Positions 22,782-32,080 of a stretch of 52,592 nt of DNA are shown here, piece by piece. The notes beneath the pieces are model-generated. The model searched no databases. It was not told the origin of the DNA and saw only the letters and a program-made list of their open reading frames with translations. The translations under genes were made by a program, and so were the position numbers. Location: positions 1 through 52,592 of the forward strand of contig QCDR01000002.1 in the NCBI GenBank assembly GCA_003278705.1, read 5' to 3'. The stretch comes from Prochlorococcus sp. AG-355-J23. GTDB lineage: Bacteria; Cyanobacteriota; Cyanobacteriia; PCC-6307; Cyanobiaceae. The stretch's first letter is position 1. Every line of letters starts with the position of its first letter.

Positions 22782-23229
22782 GACTATGGGCACCTCTTTC
22801 TGGAAAAAATTTTTTCTGGGTATTTACGATATCAACATTAAAATTTTTAAGCATATTTTCAATTACGTAATCACCTTTTGTTAGAAGAATGTCTTCTTCA
22901 ATTTCTACTTCCACGTGCCGATTTCCGAGATGATAGGCAGTTTTAATTAGCTCAATTTTAGAATTTGAACTTATTTCAATTAAATCTTCTGTTTTGGCAA
23001 TTATCTCTACATAAAAATTGGAATTATTAGTTGAAAGAATATCTCCATCATTTAATTTACCCTTTCTAGGTAATTGTAAAATTATTTCTTGATCACAATC
23101 AGTTATTCTTTTACCTCTTAAGATTCTTCTTTCATCTGAACTTAAGGTAAGTTTTAAAAATGAACCTAATTTCGGTTTCTCCTTAATCCAATCAATTACA
23201 ACAATTTGTTTATTCATTCTCATAATCAA
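22774..23229 (-). CDS. ureE: Urease accessory nickel metallochaperone UreE
   Basis: This nickel-binding dimer delivers Ni to the UreDFG complex. It has 151 residues. The peptide-binding N-terminal domain includes SDERRILRGKRITDCDQEIILQLPR, and the metal-binding domain has KTAYHLGNRHVEVEI, whose conserved His binds nickel. The C terminus is short and nearly His-free (PERGAHSHE), unlike the His-rich tails of Klebsiella-type UreE, so nickel storage capacity should be low. Two later in-frame ATGs (23223, 23217) are equally possible starts. It heads ureEFG, divergent from ureD. Confidence 0.92.
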   Translation of the reverse strand: MIMRMNKQIVVIDWIKEKPKLGSFLKLTLSSDERRILRGKRITDCDQEIILQLPRKGKLNDGDILSTNNSNFYVEIIAKTEDLIEISSNSKIELIKTAYHLGNRHVEVEIEEDILLTKGDYVIENMLKNFNVDIVNTQKKFFPERGAHSHE

Positions 23230-23241
23230 AATTTTTGGTTA

Positions 23242-23261
23242 CTTTAATTTAGTAATTAAAG
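23242..23261. promoter_or_regulatory. Perfect palindrome between ureE and ureD
   Basis: CTTTAATT-TAGT-AATTAAAG is a perfect inverted repeat with 8-bp arms, centred in the 42-bp interval between the divergent ureE and ureD starts. It does not match the NtcA consensus. Being AT-rich it could be fortuitous, but both promoters must overlap it. Confidence 0.35.
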
Positions 23262-23271
23262 AAAACAATTT

Positions 23272-24174
23272 ATGATTAAAACTTCATGGGAAGGTAATTG
23301 TTTCTTAAATTTTTTCAATAATAAAGCAAGTTTAGGAAATGTTGATAAAACAATCTTTAAATCTAAATCAACTTCTCCTTATAAGTTATTAAAGTCTACT
23401 CATGATCAAGAGGGCAGATGCATTTTACCTGTTCTACATACTGCAGGGGGATTGGTAGGAGGAGATTTGCTTGAGTTTGAGGTAAATCTTGAAAAAAACT
23501 CTAAGGTTTTGTTGACTACCTCTTCAGCTCAAAAAGTATATGGATCAGTTGGAAGATCTAAAATCAATCCAAAAGGAAGTTTTTCAAAGCAAAAGAATCT
23601 CATAAACATTCTTGAAAATTCTCATTTAGAGTTTCTTCCCCAAGAAACAATCATCTTTGCAAATGGTTTGTATGAGCAAATTTTTAAAGTATCTATTTCA
23701 GAAACTTCAAGTTTTTTATTTACTGATTTAATAAGACTTGGAAGATCTTCATCCGGAGAATCTATTGAGAGTGGAGTTTTTAGGTCTAAATTAGAAATTA
23801 TGAGAAATAATGATTTACTTGATGATTGGGAATATGTTGATCAGATTGAATTATCTAAGGCAAGTTTTGTGGCTAAGTCAGGCATGGATTACATGCCCGT
23901 TTTTGGATCCTTAATTTGGATTTGCGAAAAAGATTTCTCCAAGTCAAAAATAAATAATCTTGTAGGAAATATAAAAAAGATTTTCGATGAAACTAATAAT
24001 AATTTATCTATTGGAATCCTTGAAAATGGAATCTCTGTACGATTCCTAGGAAGTTCTTCTCAAGATGCTAGAAAATGTTTTTTTTGTATTTGGAAACAAA
24101 TTAGGTCTGTTTGTGGATTTTGTGAGCCAAAATATCAAGGTGTATGGCCTTTACAAGATTCTATGAATTATTAA
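23272..24174 (+). CDS. ureD: Urease accessory protein UreD
   Basis: This scaffold binds apo-urease and recruits UreF and UreG. It has 300 residues and a beta-rich fold. Family motifs are [47 protein letters not shown] and [12 protein letters not shown]. The ATG at 23272 ([14 protein letters not shown]) follows directly on the shared ureE/ureD promoter gap. It precedes ureA by 50 nt. Its separation from ureEFG by divergent transcription is the standard layout in marine picocyanobacteria as I recall it. Confidence 0.93.
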   Translation: MIKTSWEGNCFLNFFNNKASLGNVDKTIFKSKSTSPYKLLKSTHDQEGRCILPVLHTAGGLVGGDLLEFEVNLEKNSKVLLTTSSAQKVYGSVGRSKINPKGSFSKQKNLINILENSHLEFLPQETIIFANGLYEQIFKVSISETSSFLFTDLIRLGRSSSGESIESGVFRSKLEIMRNNDLLDDWEYVDQIELSKASFVAKSGMDYMPVFGSLIWICEKDFSKSKINNLVGNIKKIFDETNNNLSIGILENGISVRFLGSSSQDARKCFFCIWKQIRSVCGFCEPKYQGVWPLQDSMNY

Positions 24175-24224
24175 TTATGTTCAGAAAGAACCTTTTTTAA
24201 GAATTTATAGATTAATTTTTTATT

Positions 24225-24527
24225 ATGCATCTTTCACCTCAAGAAAAAGATAAATTATTGGTTTTTTCTGCTGCCCTCTTAGCTGAAAGAAGGCTCAGTC
24301 GAGGTCTTAAGCTTAATTATCCTGAAACAATTGCTTTTTTAAGTTTTCAAGTTCTTGAAGGAGCACGAGATGGTAAAAGTGTAAGTCAATTAATGTCAGA
24401 GGGAACTACATGGCTTTCCAAATCACAAGTTATGGAGGGCATTCCTGAAATGGTTGATGAAGTTCAAATAGAAGCGGTTTTCCCAGATGGGACTAAATTA
24501 GTTACTATTCACAATCCGATTAATTAG
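24225..24527 (+). CDS. ureA: Urease gamma subunit
   Basis: This is the smallest subunit of the (alpha-beta-gamma)3 urease that hydrolyses urea to ammonia and carbamate. Its 100 residues match the usual length, with the conserved [14 protein letters not shown] start, [15 protein letters not shown] and [13 protein letters not shown]. The ATG at 24225 is unambiguous. It is followed after 2 nt by ureB. Genes for gamma, beta and alpha are separate here, as in most bacteria, not fused as in Helicobacter or plants. Confidence 0.97.
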   Translation: MHLSPQEKDKLLVFSAALLAERRLSRGLKLNYPETIAFLSFQVLEGARDGKSVSQLMSEGTTWLSKSQVMEGIPEMVDEVQIEAVFPDGTKLVTIHNPIN

Positions 24528-24529
24528 TT

Positions 24530-24850
24530 ATGAGTAATTTAATTCCTGGCGAAATAATTCCTGAAGAAGGTGAAATCGAACTAAATCTTAGTAAGCAAGT
24601 TAAAACAGTAACGGTCTCTAATTCTGGAGATAGACCTGTGCAAGTTGGATCTCATTATCATTTTTATGAAGCAAACATGGCTTTAATTTTTGATCGAGAA
24701 ATAACAAAAGGTATGCGTCTTGACATTCCTGCTGGAACAGCAATTAGATTTGAACCGGGTGATACAACAGATGTCAAATTAGTGCCATTTTCAGGTTTAA
24801 GAAATGTATATGGTTTTAATTCATTAATTAATGGTTCTTTAAATAGTTAA
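24530..24850 (+). CDS. ureB: Urease beta subunit
   Basis: This is the structural beta subunit of urease, 106 residues. Family motifs are [16 protein letters not shown] at the start, [20 protein letters not shown] in the middle, and [20 protein letters not shown] near the end. It lies 2 nt after ureA and 4 nt before ureC, so the three structural genes are translated from one message in near-stoichiometric amounts. Confidence 0.97.
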   Translation: MSNLIPGEIIPEEGEIELNLSKQVKTVTVSNSGDRPVQVGSHYHFYEANMALIFDREITKGMRLDIPAGTAIRFEPGDTTDVKLVPFSGLRNVYGFNSLINGSLNS

Positions 24851-24854
24851 AATT

Positions 24855-26564
24855 ATGTCTTATAAAATTGATAGAAAAACTTACGCTCAAACTTACGGAC
24901 CCACTACCGGAGATAGAGTAAGGCTCGCTGACACCGAACTTTTTATAGAAGTAGAAAAGGATTTAACTACATACGGAGATGAAGTAAAATTTGGTGGAGG
25001 TAAAGTTATTCGAGATGGGATGGGACAGTCTCAAGTAAGAAGAGCTGATGGAGCTGTAGATACCGTAATAACTAATGCTTTGATCGTAGATTGGTGGGGA
25101 ATAATTAAGGCTGATGTGGGTATAAAAGATGGAATGATTTTTGAAATTGGTAAGGCTGGCAATCCTGATATCCAGGATAATGTTGATATTGTTATTGGTG
25201 CATCAACAGAAGTAATAGCTGGAGAGGGGCATATTCTTACTGCAGGTTCAATAGATACCCATATTCACTTTATCTGTCCCCAACAAATTGAGACAGCACT
25301 AGCCTCTGGAATTACAACCATGTTGGGAGGAGGAACTGGACCTGCAACTGGTACAAATGCTACTACTTGTACTCCAGGTTATTTTCACATTTCAAGAATG
25401 CTTCAATCTGCAGAAGCATTTCCTATGAATTTAGGATTTTTTGGAAAAGGAAACTCAACAAACGAGAGAAATCTTATTGATCAGGTTGAAGCTGGTGCAT
25501 GTGGATTGAAGCTTCATGAGGATTGGGGAACCACTCCTTCTACAATAAATTCTTGTCTAAATGTTGCAGATAAGTTTGACGTACAAGTATGTATTCATAC
25601 TGATACTTTGAATGAGGCAGGCTTTGTTGAAGATACCATCAACGCTATTGCAGGAAGAACTATTCATACTTTTCATACCGAAGGAGCAGGTGGAGGTCAT
25701 GCTCCAGACATTATAAAAATCTGTGGAGAAACAAATGTTCTTCCTAGTAGCACAAATCCAACAAGACCTTATACAAGGAACACATTAGAAGAACATCTTG
25801 ACATGTTAATGGTTTGTCATCACTTAGATTCTAAAATCCCAGAAGATATTGCTTTTGCGGAATCAAGGATCAGAAGAGAGACTATTGCAGCTGAGGATAT
25901 CTTGCATGATTTAGGTGCCTTTTCAATTATTGCTAGTGATTCTCAAGCTATGGGAAGAGTTGGTGAAGTGATTACAAGAACTTTTCAAACCGCACATAAA
26001 ATGAAAGTCCAAAGGGGGCCGCTATCGCAGGATTCTGATAGAAACGATAATTATCGAGTAAAGAGATATATTTCTAAAGTCACAATTAACCCTGCAATAG
26101 CTCATGGTATTGATAAACATGTTGGGTCTATTGAAAAGGGTAAAATTGCGGATTTGGCATTGTGGAAACCTTCTTTTTTTGCGGTAAAGCCTGAATTAGT
26201 TGTTAAAGGAGGATCTATAGTTTGGTCCCAAATGGGTGATGCAAATGCTTCAATTCCTACTCCAGGTCCTGTACATGGTCGACCTATGTTTGCAAGTTTC
26301 GGTCAATCTCTAATTAAGAGTTCTTTTACCTTTTTAAGTAAAAATTCAATTGAACAAAATATTCCACATAAATTAGGCTTACAAAAAAAATGTATTGCCG
26401 TAGAAAATACCAGAAATATCAATAAATCAAACTTAAAACTTAATAGTAAACTACCAAATATTTCAGTTGATCCTCAAACTTATGAAGTTTTTTCTGATGG
26501 AGAACTTCTTACTTGTGAACCCCTGGATGAAGTCCCAATGGCTCAGAGGTATTTTTTGCTTTAG
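24855..26564 (+). CDS. ureC: Urease alpha subunit (catalytic)
   Basis: This catalytic subunit carries the dinickel centre; its 569 residues are the normal length. All ligand motifs are visible: THIHF (first two His), [10 protein letters not shown] with the Lys that is carbamylated to bridge the nickels, [24 protein letters not shown], the flap His region MVCHHLD, and ASDSQAMGR with the nickel-binding Asp. The C terminus shows a short Asn/Lys-rich section ([20 protein letters not shown]) that looks lineage-specific. The stop overlaps that of the convergent gpgS gene by 4 nt. Confidence 0.98.
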   Translation: MSYKIDRKTYAQTYGPTTGDRVRLADTELFIEVEKDLTTYGDEVKFGGGKVIRDGMGQSQVRRADGAVDTVITNALIVDWWGIIKADVGIKDGMIFEIGKAGNPDIQDNVDIVIGASTEVIAGEGHILTAGSIDTHIHFICPQQIETALASGITTMLGGGTGPATGTNATTCTPGYFHISRMLQSAEAFPMNLGFFGKGNSTNERNLIDQVEAGACGLKLHEDWGTTPSTINSCLNVADKFDVQVCIHTDTLNEAGFVEDTINAIAGRTIHTFHTEGAGGGHAPDIIKICGETNVLPSSTNPTRPYTRNTLEEHLDMLMVCHHLDSKIPEDIAFAESRIRRETIAAEDILHDLGAFSIIASDSQAMGRVGEVITRTFQTAHKMKVQRGPLSQDSDRNDNYRVKRYISKVTINPAIAHGIDKHVGSIEKGKIADLALWKPSFFAVKPELVVKGGSIVWSQMGDANASIPTPGPVHGRPMFASFGQSLIKSSFTFLSKNSIEQNIPHKLGLQKKCIAVENTRNINKSNLKLNSKLPNISVDPQTYEVFSDGELLTCEPLDEVPMAQRYFLL

Positions 26565-27787
26565 AAGTTTTTAATTAATTCTTTTTCACTTATCTTTATG
26601 TCTTTTGACCCTGCAATAGCTAAATCTTCTTGCAGTTTGTTCTCACAAGATAGAACTCTTGACCAACTTGGTAATTGAAGTGTAGTAGGACAAGCCAGAT
26701 AATTTTCAGTAGCAGGTCTTAATAGTTTCGCAAACTTTTGTACTGATAATTCTTCTTGGTGCCTATCGTATGGAAGTTGATTAACTGCTGAATCTAATCC
26801 AAATTGTTTTACCCGATCTTCTCCAACTCTTTTGTAGAGAACTTCTAAAGTTGCTAGTTGAGTGCTAGTTAAGGTCTCGGCTTGATGCTCCATGAGACCT
26901 CTTAAAACACTTGAAAGTATTTCTGTACACATTTTTTGCAATCCTTCTTTAGAAGAATCACCAATATTCTTGTGTTTATGATCAAATAAACCTAGGTCAA
27001 CCTGTGCGATTTTGGAAGTCCTTACGTTTCTATAAACCTCTGATAACAAACCTATCTCTAAACCCCAGTCACAAGGAATTCTTAAATTCATAGCAAGGTC
27101 TTTAGTAAAAGCAAACTCACCTGCTAATGGATATCTAAATGATTGCAGATATTGTAAAAACGGACCCTTACCAACTAACTGCTCAAGACTTGCTAATAAA
27201 GGACCCACGAATAATCTTGTTGCTCTACCTTGCAATTGATTTGTTTCTAGAGATAATCTACTGTAAAAAGCTTTTACATATGATATTCCATATGATTCAT
27301 CCAGAAGTGGAAGTATCATTCTTGAAGGATATAAAGGACTAAAAGTTCTTATATCAGCGTCAAAAAGAGCAACAACTTCTGATTTTCTAGTCGCAACTCC
27401 AATGCCTTGCCATACAGCCCATCCTTTACCTGGAGTTCCTAAAAGTTCTAATCCATTTTTTTCTTGGCTTTTTAATAGCTCAATTACAGAGGGAGAATTA
27501 GTCCATTGAACGTGAACTGGGAATGGCATTGAGTCAAAAAATGATTTTGCTGACTTAACTTGCTCAACAGTTTTTGCAGATAGAGCAATTACTAATTCAT
27601 TTAAGCCTGTAAGATTCTTTAAAACTTCTCTTATATCTTTTAATGCTGGACGCTCAAACTCTTCATATAGGCAAGGTATTAAAATGCTAGTTGATCTTCT
27701 TTTAAGACTTTTGTTTAATTCTTTAAGTAAATTTCCTGTAACTCCATATTCATGTATTGTTGTGATTAAACCTTGTTGAAAGTCCAT
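26561..27787 (-). CDS. gpgS: Glucosyl-3-phosphoglycerate synthase
   Basis: This GT81-type glycosyltransferase joins NDP-glucose and 3-phosphoglycerate to give glucosyl-3-phosphoglycerate, the first step to the compatible solute glucosylglycerate. It has 408 residues. The sugar-nucleotide fold opens with [18 protein letters not shown]; the metal-binding motif is [10 protein letters not shown]; the acceptor-site pattern [11 protein letters not shown] and [15 protein letters not shown] are family features. The ATG at 27787 is natural. It is divergent (50 nt) from the phosphorylase-phosphatase-kinase genes that complete the pathway. Marine cyanobacteria are known to use glucosylglycerate when nitrogen is scarce. 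Confidence 0.92.
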   Translation of the reverse strand: MDFQQGLITTIHEYGVTGNLLKELNKSLKRRSTSILIPCLYEEFERPALKDIREVLKNLTGLNELVIALSAKTVEQVKSAKSFFDSMPFPVHVQWTNSPSVIELLKSQEKNGLELLGTPGKGWAVWQGIGVATRKSEVVALFDADIRTFSPLYPSRMILPLLDESYGISYVKAFYSRLSLETNQLQGRATRLFVGPLLASLEQLVGKGPFLQYLQSFRYPLAGEFAFTKDLAMNLRIPCDWGLEIGLLSEVYRNVRTSKIAQVDLGLFDHKHKNIGDSSKEGLQKMCTEILSSVLRGLMEHQAETLTSTQLATLEVLYKRVGEDRVKQFGLDSAVNQLPYDRHQEELSVQKFAKLLRPATENYLACPTTLQLPSWSRVLSCENKLQEDLAIAGSKDIKISEKELIKNF

Positions 27788-27837
27788 TTTCTAATTGATG
27801 TGCAGAATGGTATTAATACTTCGATGATTTTTTCAAA

Positions 27838-29598
27838 GTGAAGCAAGTTGATTCAGAGAAAAAATTAGATAGATTAAAAATTGATAAATTGTTAAAAACA
27901 ATTTATTCAAATCATACTACAGAAGAAATTAATTTTATTTCAAACCAATTATTACAGATTTTAGATGATTTCTCAGAGAAATCTGCTTATGAAGAAATAA
28001 GAGATAAGGAAAGGTGGAATGAATCTCATTCAGTTTTGATAACTTATGCAGATAGTATTTATAAAAATGGCGAGGCAACGTTAATAACTCTTAGGAAGTT
28101 ATTAAGTAAACATTTTGGCAGTCTTTCTAAGGTTGTACATATTCTTCCTTTTTTGAAATCCACAAGTGATGGAGGTTTCGCAGTCTCAAGTTATGATTCC
28201 CTAGAAGAAAAATTTGGTGGTTGGGATGACCTCAAAAGTATTTCTAACAATCATGATTTGATGGCTGATTTAGTACTAAACCATGTCTCATCATCTCACC
28301 CATGGGTTCAACAATTTATTAAATCCCAAGAACCAGGTATATCAAATGTTTTTTCACCAGAACAAAATCTTGACTGGTCAAATGTAGTTAGACCTAGAAG
28401 TTCCTCTTTGTTTTCTCAAATAAATACTGATGATGGTCCTAAACAAGTTTGGACAACTTTTGGGCCAGATCAAATTGATTTGAATTGGCATAATCCTAAA
28501 ATGACTCTTGAGTTCTTGAATTTAATTACTGCTTATTTGTCAAATGGAATTAAATGGTTAAGGCTTGATGCTGTAGGTTTTATATGGAAGGAATCAGGGA
28601 CTACATGCTTACATTTACCTAAAGCACATTCAATTGTGAAACTCTTAAGAGTTCTTTTAAATAATCTCCTTGATGATGGTGTTTTAATAACAGAAACCAA
28701 TGTTCCTCAGAAAGAGAATCTATCCTATCTCATTCCTGATGATGAAGCCCACATGGCATATAATTTCCCATTGCCTCCTCTTCTCTTAGAGGCAATTATT
28801 ACTTCAAGAGCTGATATTCTAAACTCATGGATTTTTGATTGGCCCAAATTACCTGAAGATACCACTTTATTTAATTTCACTGCATCGCATGATGGTGTTG
28901 GGCTAAGAGCCCTTGAGGGTTTAATGAATGAGCAGAGAATTAAGGATTTATTAATTAATTGTGAGAAAAGAGGAGGATTAGTAAGTCATAGACGTTTATC
29001 AAATGGTGATGATAAACCTTATGAATTGAATATTAGTTGGTGGAGTGCGATGGAAGACTCCAGTAGAGATGCTAAAAGATTTCAATATGAGAGATTTATT
29101 TTGAGTCAACTATTAGTAATGGCTCTGAAAGGAGTCCCTGCATTTTATTTGCCAGCATTACTAGCTTCAGAAAATGATATTAAAAGTTTTTCTATGACAG
29201 GTCAAAGAAGAGATCTAAACAGAGAAAAGTTTAAATCAGAAAATCTTTCAGCTGTTTTAAATAATCCTGAATCTAATGCTAATAAAAACTTAAAATATCT
29301 TCGTAATGCTATGGATGTCCGATCAGAATTAAAGCAATTTCACCCTTGTTCACAAATGAAATGTTTGTCTAAAGGTAGAAGTGATATTGTTGTAATCAAA
29401 AGAGGTATAGGCCCTGGGTCTGTTTTTGCAATCCATAATATGACTGAAAATAAAATTAATTATCAATTGAATGATAATGATCTACCAAAAATAATTGATA
29501 ATGATTTCAATGCCCATGATTTTTTAACATCAACAAAATACAATTGCAAAAATATTAGTCTTGATCCTTTTCAAGTAATTTGGCTTAGTGCTTTATAA
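27838..29598 (+). CDS. GH13_18 phosphorylase, probably glucosylglycerate phosphorylase
   Basis: This alpha-amylase-superfamily enzyme of the sucrose-phosphorylase subgroup has 586 residues. Motifs are LVLNHVSSSHPW, WLRLDAVGFIWKE (nucleophile Asp), LITETNVPQ (acid/base Glu) and FTASHDGVGLRALEG (transition-state Asp). GH13_18 includes sucrose phosphorylase and glucosylglycerate phosphorylase. Lying between genes for glucosylglycerate synthesis and a glycerate kinase, the latter activity is the better guess: glucosylglycerate plus phosphate gives glucose-1-phosphate and glycerate. The start is GTG at 27838; no usable in-frame ATG precedes it. The phosphatase gene begins 2 nt after its stop. Confidence 0.85.
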   Translation: MKQVDSEKKLDRLKIDKLLKTIYSNHTTEEINFISNQLLQILDDFSEKSAYEEIRDKERWNESHSVLITYADSIYKNGEATLITLRKLLSKHFGSLSKVVHILPFLKSTSDGGFAVSSYDSLEEKFGGWDDLKSISNNHDLMADLVLNHVSSSHPWVQQFIKSQEPGISNVFSPEQNLDWSNVVRPRSSSLFSQINTDDGPKQVWTTFGPDQIDLNWHNPKMTLEFLNLITAYLSNGIKWLRLDAVGFIWKESGTTCLHLPKAHSIVKLLRVLLNNLLDDGVLITETNVPQKENLSYLIPDDEAHMAYNFPLPPLLLEAIITSRADILNSWIFDWPKLPEDTTLFNFTASHDGVGLRALEGLMNEQRIKDLLINCEKRGGLVSHRRLSNGDDKPYELNISWWSAMEDSSRDAKRFQYERFILSQLLVMALKGVPAFYLPALLASENDIKSFSMTGQRRDLNREKFKSENLSAVLNNPESNANKNLKYLRNAMDVRSELKQFHPCSQMKCLSKGRSDIVVIKRGIGPGSVFAIHNMTENKINYQLNDNDLPKIIDNDFNAHDFLTSTKYNCKNISLDPFQVIWLSAL

Positions 29599-29600
29599 AA

Positions 29601-30398
29601 ATGATAGAAAATTCTTCTATTTGGGTAGTAAGTGATGTAGATGGTACTTTAATGGATCACTCATATGATTTATCACCTGCTAAAGAAACTATAAAAAAAC
29701 TAAAAAAATTATCTATACCGGTAATTCTTTGTACAAGCAAAACCGCTTCTGAAGTAAAAGTTATCAGAAAAGAACTTAACTTGACGGATCCTTATATTGT
29801 TGAGAATGGTGCGGCAATATATGGTGAATCTCTTAAAAGAGTAAATGGAGAAATTATTCTTGGAATAAAATACGAATCTCTTGAAGAAATTTTAAATTTT
29901 ATTTCTAAAGAAATTGATTACAAACTTACTCCTCTTAATAATCTCACTGATCAAGAAGCCACTCAGCTTACTGGTTTAGTAGGCAACTCATTGAATTTAA
30001 TGCGTGATAGACACTGGAGCATGCCTTTTTTAAATCCGCCAAGTTATTTAGAAGAGAAAATTAATATTTGTTGTAAAAAATTCAATGTTGATATTTTTAA
30101 GGGCAATAGAATGAGTCACTTATTATCTACAAAATCTAATAAAGGGAAAGCAATAAATGCTCTTAAAGAATATTCAAATGTTCATAATATTGAAATTATA
30201 GGTTTAGGCGATTCTCCAAATGATTTGCCTCTACTTTTAAACTCAGATATTAAAATAGTTATTCCTGGTATAGATGGACCTAACTTAAATTTACTAGATC
30301 AATTAAAAGGTTTGGAATTTACTTTGGCTTCTGAACCAAATGGATATGGTTGGAAAAATGAAATCAATAAATTAATAAATAAGCGAGTACTAAGTTAG
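29601..30398 (+). CDS. gpgP: Glucosyl-3-phosphoglycerate phosphatase (MpgP/GpgP family)
   Basis: This HAD-IIB phosphatase of 265 residues removes the phosphate from glucosyl-3-phosphoglycerate to yield glucosylglycerate. Motif I is VVSDVDGTLMD (D12, D14), motif II is ILCTSKT, motif III includes the Lys in STKSNKGKAINAL, and motif IV is GLGDSPNDLPLL. The cap domain with the PYIVENGAAIYG strand is typical of the mannosyl-3-phosphoglycerate phosphatase family, whose members also take the glucosyl substrate. Gaps of 2 nt before and 4 nt after show it is in one operon with the phosphorylase and kinase. Confidence 0.9.
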   Translation: MIENSSIWVVSDVDGTLMDHSYDLSPAKETIKKLKKLSIPVILCTSKTASEVKVIRKELNLTDPYIVENGAAIYGESLKRVNGEIILGIKYESLEEILNFISKEIDYKLTPLNNLTDQEATQLTGLVGNSLNLMRDRHWSMPFLNPPSYLEEKINICCKKFNVDIFKGNRMSHLLSTKSNKGKAINALKEYSNVHNIEIIGLGDSPNDLPLLLNSDIKIVIPGIDGPNLNLLDQLKGLEFTLASEPNGYGWKNEINKLINKRVLS

Positions 30399-30402
30399 AA
30401 AG

Positions 30403-31347
30403 ATGAAAGATTTAGATATTAATTTTCCTCTAGAAAAATTTGAAAAATTAATTATTGATATTGGTTGGGAATCCTTGGATGATTGGTTCAATTTTTGGAA
30501 TAATAAAAGAAACATTCTTTCAATTGATCAATATTGGAACAATAAGGTAAATGATGATTGGATTTGGGGTTTGTCTTTACCTCTTTTATCTCAGGCTTAT
30601 AAATTGCAAAATAATTTTTCTGATAGAAAAATAATTGGAATCTCAGCTCTGCCTGGCACAGGTAAAACAACACTAGGTAAATGGCTCGAAGCTATATCGT
30701 TAAAATTAAACTTCAAAATTGCGGTTATTTCAATTGACGACTTTTATCTCCCCTCAAATGAAATGAAATTAGCAATTCAGAATAATCCTTGGAATGTTTC
30801 AAGAGGTTTTCCTGGAAGTCACTCAGTAAAATTAATGCATGAAAAATTATTAAATTGGAAGATAAATGGAGAATTAAATGTACCAGTTTTCGACAAATCT
30901 TTAAGAAATGGTTTAGGAGATAGATCTCATTGGAGATTAGATAATCCTGATTTATTAATTCTTGAGGGATGGTTTTTGGGAATAAAACCTTATTCTATTG
31001 ACATAAATGATCGACCCACAAATAAAATAGATTTGACTCTTCATGAATCATCTTATGTATTAAAAATTCAAAATAACCTAAAAGAATATTTAGATATTTG
31101 GAGTTTAATAGACAATATTTGGCACTTAAAGCCATTGAAGATTGAATATATGAATATATGGAAAACAAATCAGGAAAAAGAAATGTTTTTACAAAAAGGT
31201 AACGCCCTTAAAAATGAAAATTTATCTAATTTCTTGAGAATGCTCAATGTCTCAATTCCTCATAAAAGTTTTGATGTTATAAAATCCTATGCGCTTTTAT
31301 TAATTGATCAAGAAAGAAAGTTAGTTGAGGCTGGATTGAAGTTGTAG
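30403..31347 (+). CDS. glyK: D-glycerate 3-kinase
   Basis: This plant/cyanobacterial-type glycerate kinase (P-loop, uridine-kinase-like) makes 3-phosphoglycerate from D-glycerate and ATP, the last step of photorespiration. It has 314 residues, with Walker A in ALPGTGKT (82-89), the base-region Asp pair in ISIDDFYLPS, FPGSHSVKLM, FDKSLRNGLGDRS and LILEGWFLG as Walker B. It ends the operon with the phosphorylase and gpgP. In this setting it would also rephosphorylate the glycerate freed from glucosylglycerate, returning it to the GpgS substrate pool (inference). Confidence 0.9.
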   Translation: MKDLDINFPLEKFEKLIIDIGWESLDDWFNFWNNKRNILSIDQYWNNKVNDDWIWGLSLPLLSQAYKLQNNFSDRKIIGISALPGTGKTTLGKWLEAISLKLNFKIAVISIDDFYLPSNEMKLAIQNNPWNVSRGFPGSHSVKLMHEKLLNWKINGELNVPVFDKSLRNGLGDRSHWRLDNPDLLILEGWFLGIKPYSIDINDRPTNKIDLTLHESSYVLKIQNNLKEYLDIWSLIDNIWHLKPLKIEYMNIWKTNQEKEMFLQKGNALKNENLSNFLRMLNVSIPHKSFDVIKSYALLLIDQERKLVEAGLKL

Positions 31348-31438
31348 TATTTTCTAAATTTCTTTTTTTTCAGTAATTTTTTATACATTTTTTTTAGTAC
31401 TTAATAGTGTTTAATTATATATATTTTGATGCTTAGGG

Positions 31439-31666
31439 ATGGTTGAGTTTTCTTACAAAAATGAAGGCTGTAGGATGGTTGTCTTGAGATGTATTGGTCC
31501 ATCAAATTTTTTCTTAGAAAGAGTTTTATTCCCAACTGACATTCTTACTTTTATGGCCCCAAATGATTCAAGAGTTGAAATCTGGGGAAATGAATTATAT
31601 GGTCCTAAATTGGAAGAGAGAATAAGAATTTCTGCTGATAACGAAGATTCAACTTTAGTGGCATAG
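31439..31666 (+). CDS. DUF1830 family protein
   Basis: This small cyanobacterial protein of 75 residues matches DUF1830: an N-terminal Cys strand (GCRMVVLRCIGPSNFFLERV), the phrase LFPTDILTFMAPNDSRVEIW, and a short acidic tail. It is cytoplasmic and beta-rich, with no signal or membrane span. An internal ATG (31472) would remove the first strand, so the ATG at 31439 is kept. It stands alone in a 90-nt AT-rich context after the glycerate kinase. The function is unknown; family assignment by recollection. Confidence 0.75.
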   Translation: MVEFSYKNEGCRMVVLRCIGPSNFFLERVLFPTDILTFMAPNDSRVEIWGNELYGPKLEERIRISADNEDSTLVA

Positions 31667-31755
31667 AGCAGATATTATCTAATTGTCTTCGAGTCAAAAT
31701 TTTTTACAAATACCTATTTTTTATTGATATTATCAAACTAGTTTTAGTTTTATAG

Positions 31756-31881
31756 ATGTATTATTTTTCTTCCTTTGCAATAGGTGGTTTTGTACCTTCT
31801 GCAGCCATAGCTGGAGTTTTACTTTTAGTTGGATTAGGAGCCTTCTTTTATCTTGGTATTAAAGGACCCACAGATTATTAA
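31756..31881 (+). CDS. Single-span membrane microprotein (41 aa)
   Basis: A 41-codon frame from the ATG at 31756 encodes MYYFSSFAIGGFVPSAAIAG, then the hydrophobic LLLVGLGAFFYLGI, and a short polar end (KGPTDY). The Gly/Ala-rich helix is of the kind seen in low-mass photosystem and cytochrome b6f subunits, but it matches none I can name with confidence (compared from memory with PetG, PetL, PetM, PetN, PsaI, PsaJ, PsaM, PsbI-PsbN, PsbT, PsbX-PsbZ). The codon pattern (GGT, GCA, GGA rich) is clearly coding. A second small membrane gene follows after 56 nt. Confidence 0.7.
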   Translation: MYYFSSFAIGGFVPSAAIAGVLLLVGLGAFFYLGIKGPTDY

Positions 31882-31937
31882 AATTGAGTTAATGAACAAA
31901 TTTTAATATTTAATAACCTCCTGAACAAGTTATCACT

Positions 31938-32072
31938 ATGGATTTAACAACTATTTTATTTATATTAAGCTTACCTTTCGTTCTATTAACAGTTTATTTT
32001 GGGACAAAAAATGATTTTTACGAGAGTGAAAACTATAAAGGTGATGGTTGTGCTCATGATGTTAAAAGGTAA
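31938..32072 (+). CDS. Single-span membrane microprotein (44 aa)
   Basis: A 44-codon frame from the ATG at 31938 encodes a hydrophobic helix (MDLTTILFILSLPFVLLTVYF) and a polar tail GTKNDFYESENYKGDGCAHD with a single Cys next to His. The strict split into helix and aromatic-acidic tail looks like a conserved thylakoid small protein, and I have an indistinct memory of similar cyanobacterial peptides, without a reliable name. It follows the 41-aa gene on the same strand. The function is unknown. Confidence 0.7.
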   Translation: MDLTTILFILSLPFVLLTVYFGTKNDFYESENYKGDGCAHDVKR

Positions 32073-32080
32073 CTTTAATT

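Noticed and set aside
31756..31881. Named photosystem or cytochrome b6f subunit
   Set aside because: Compared from memory with the known low-mass subunits and none matched well enough to name; left as a membrane microprotein.
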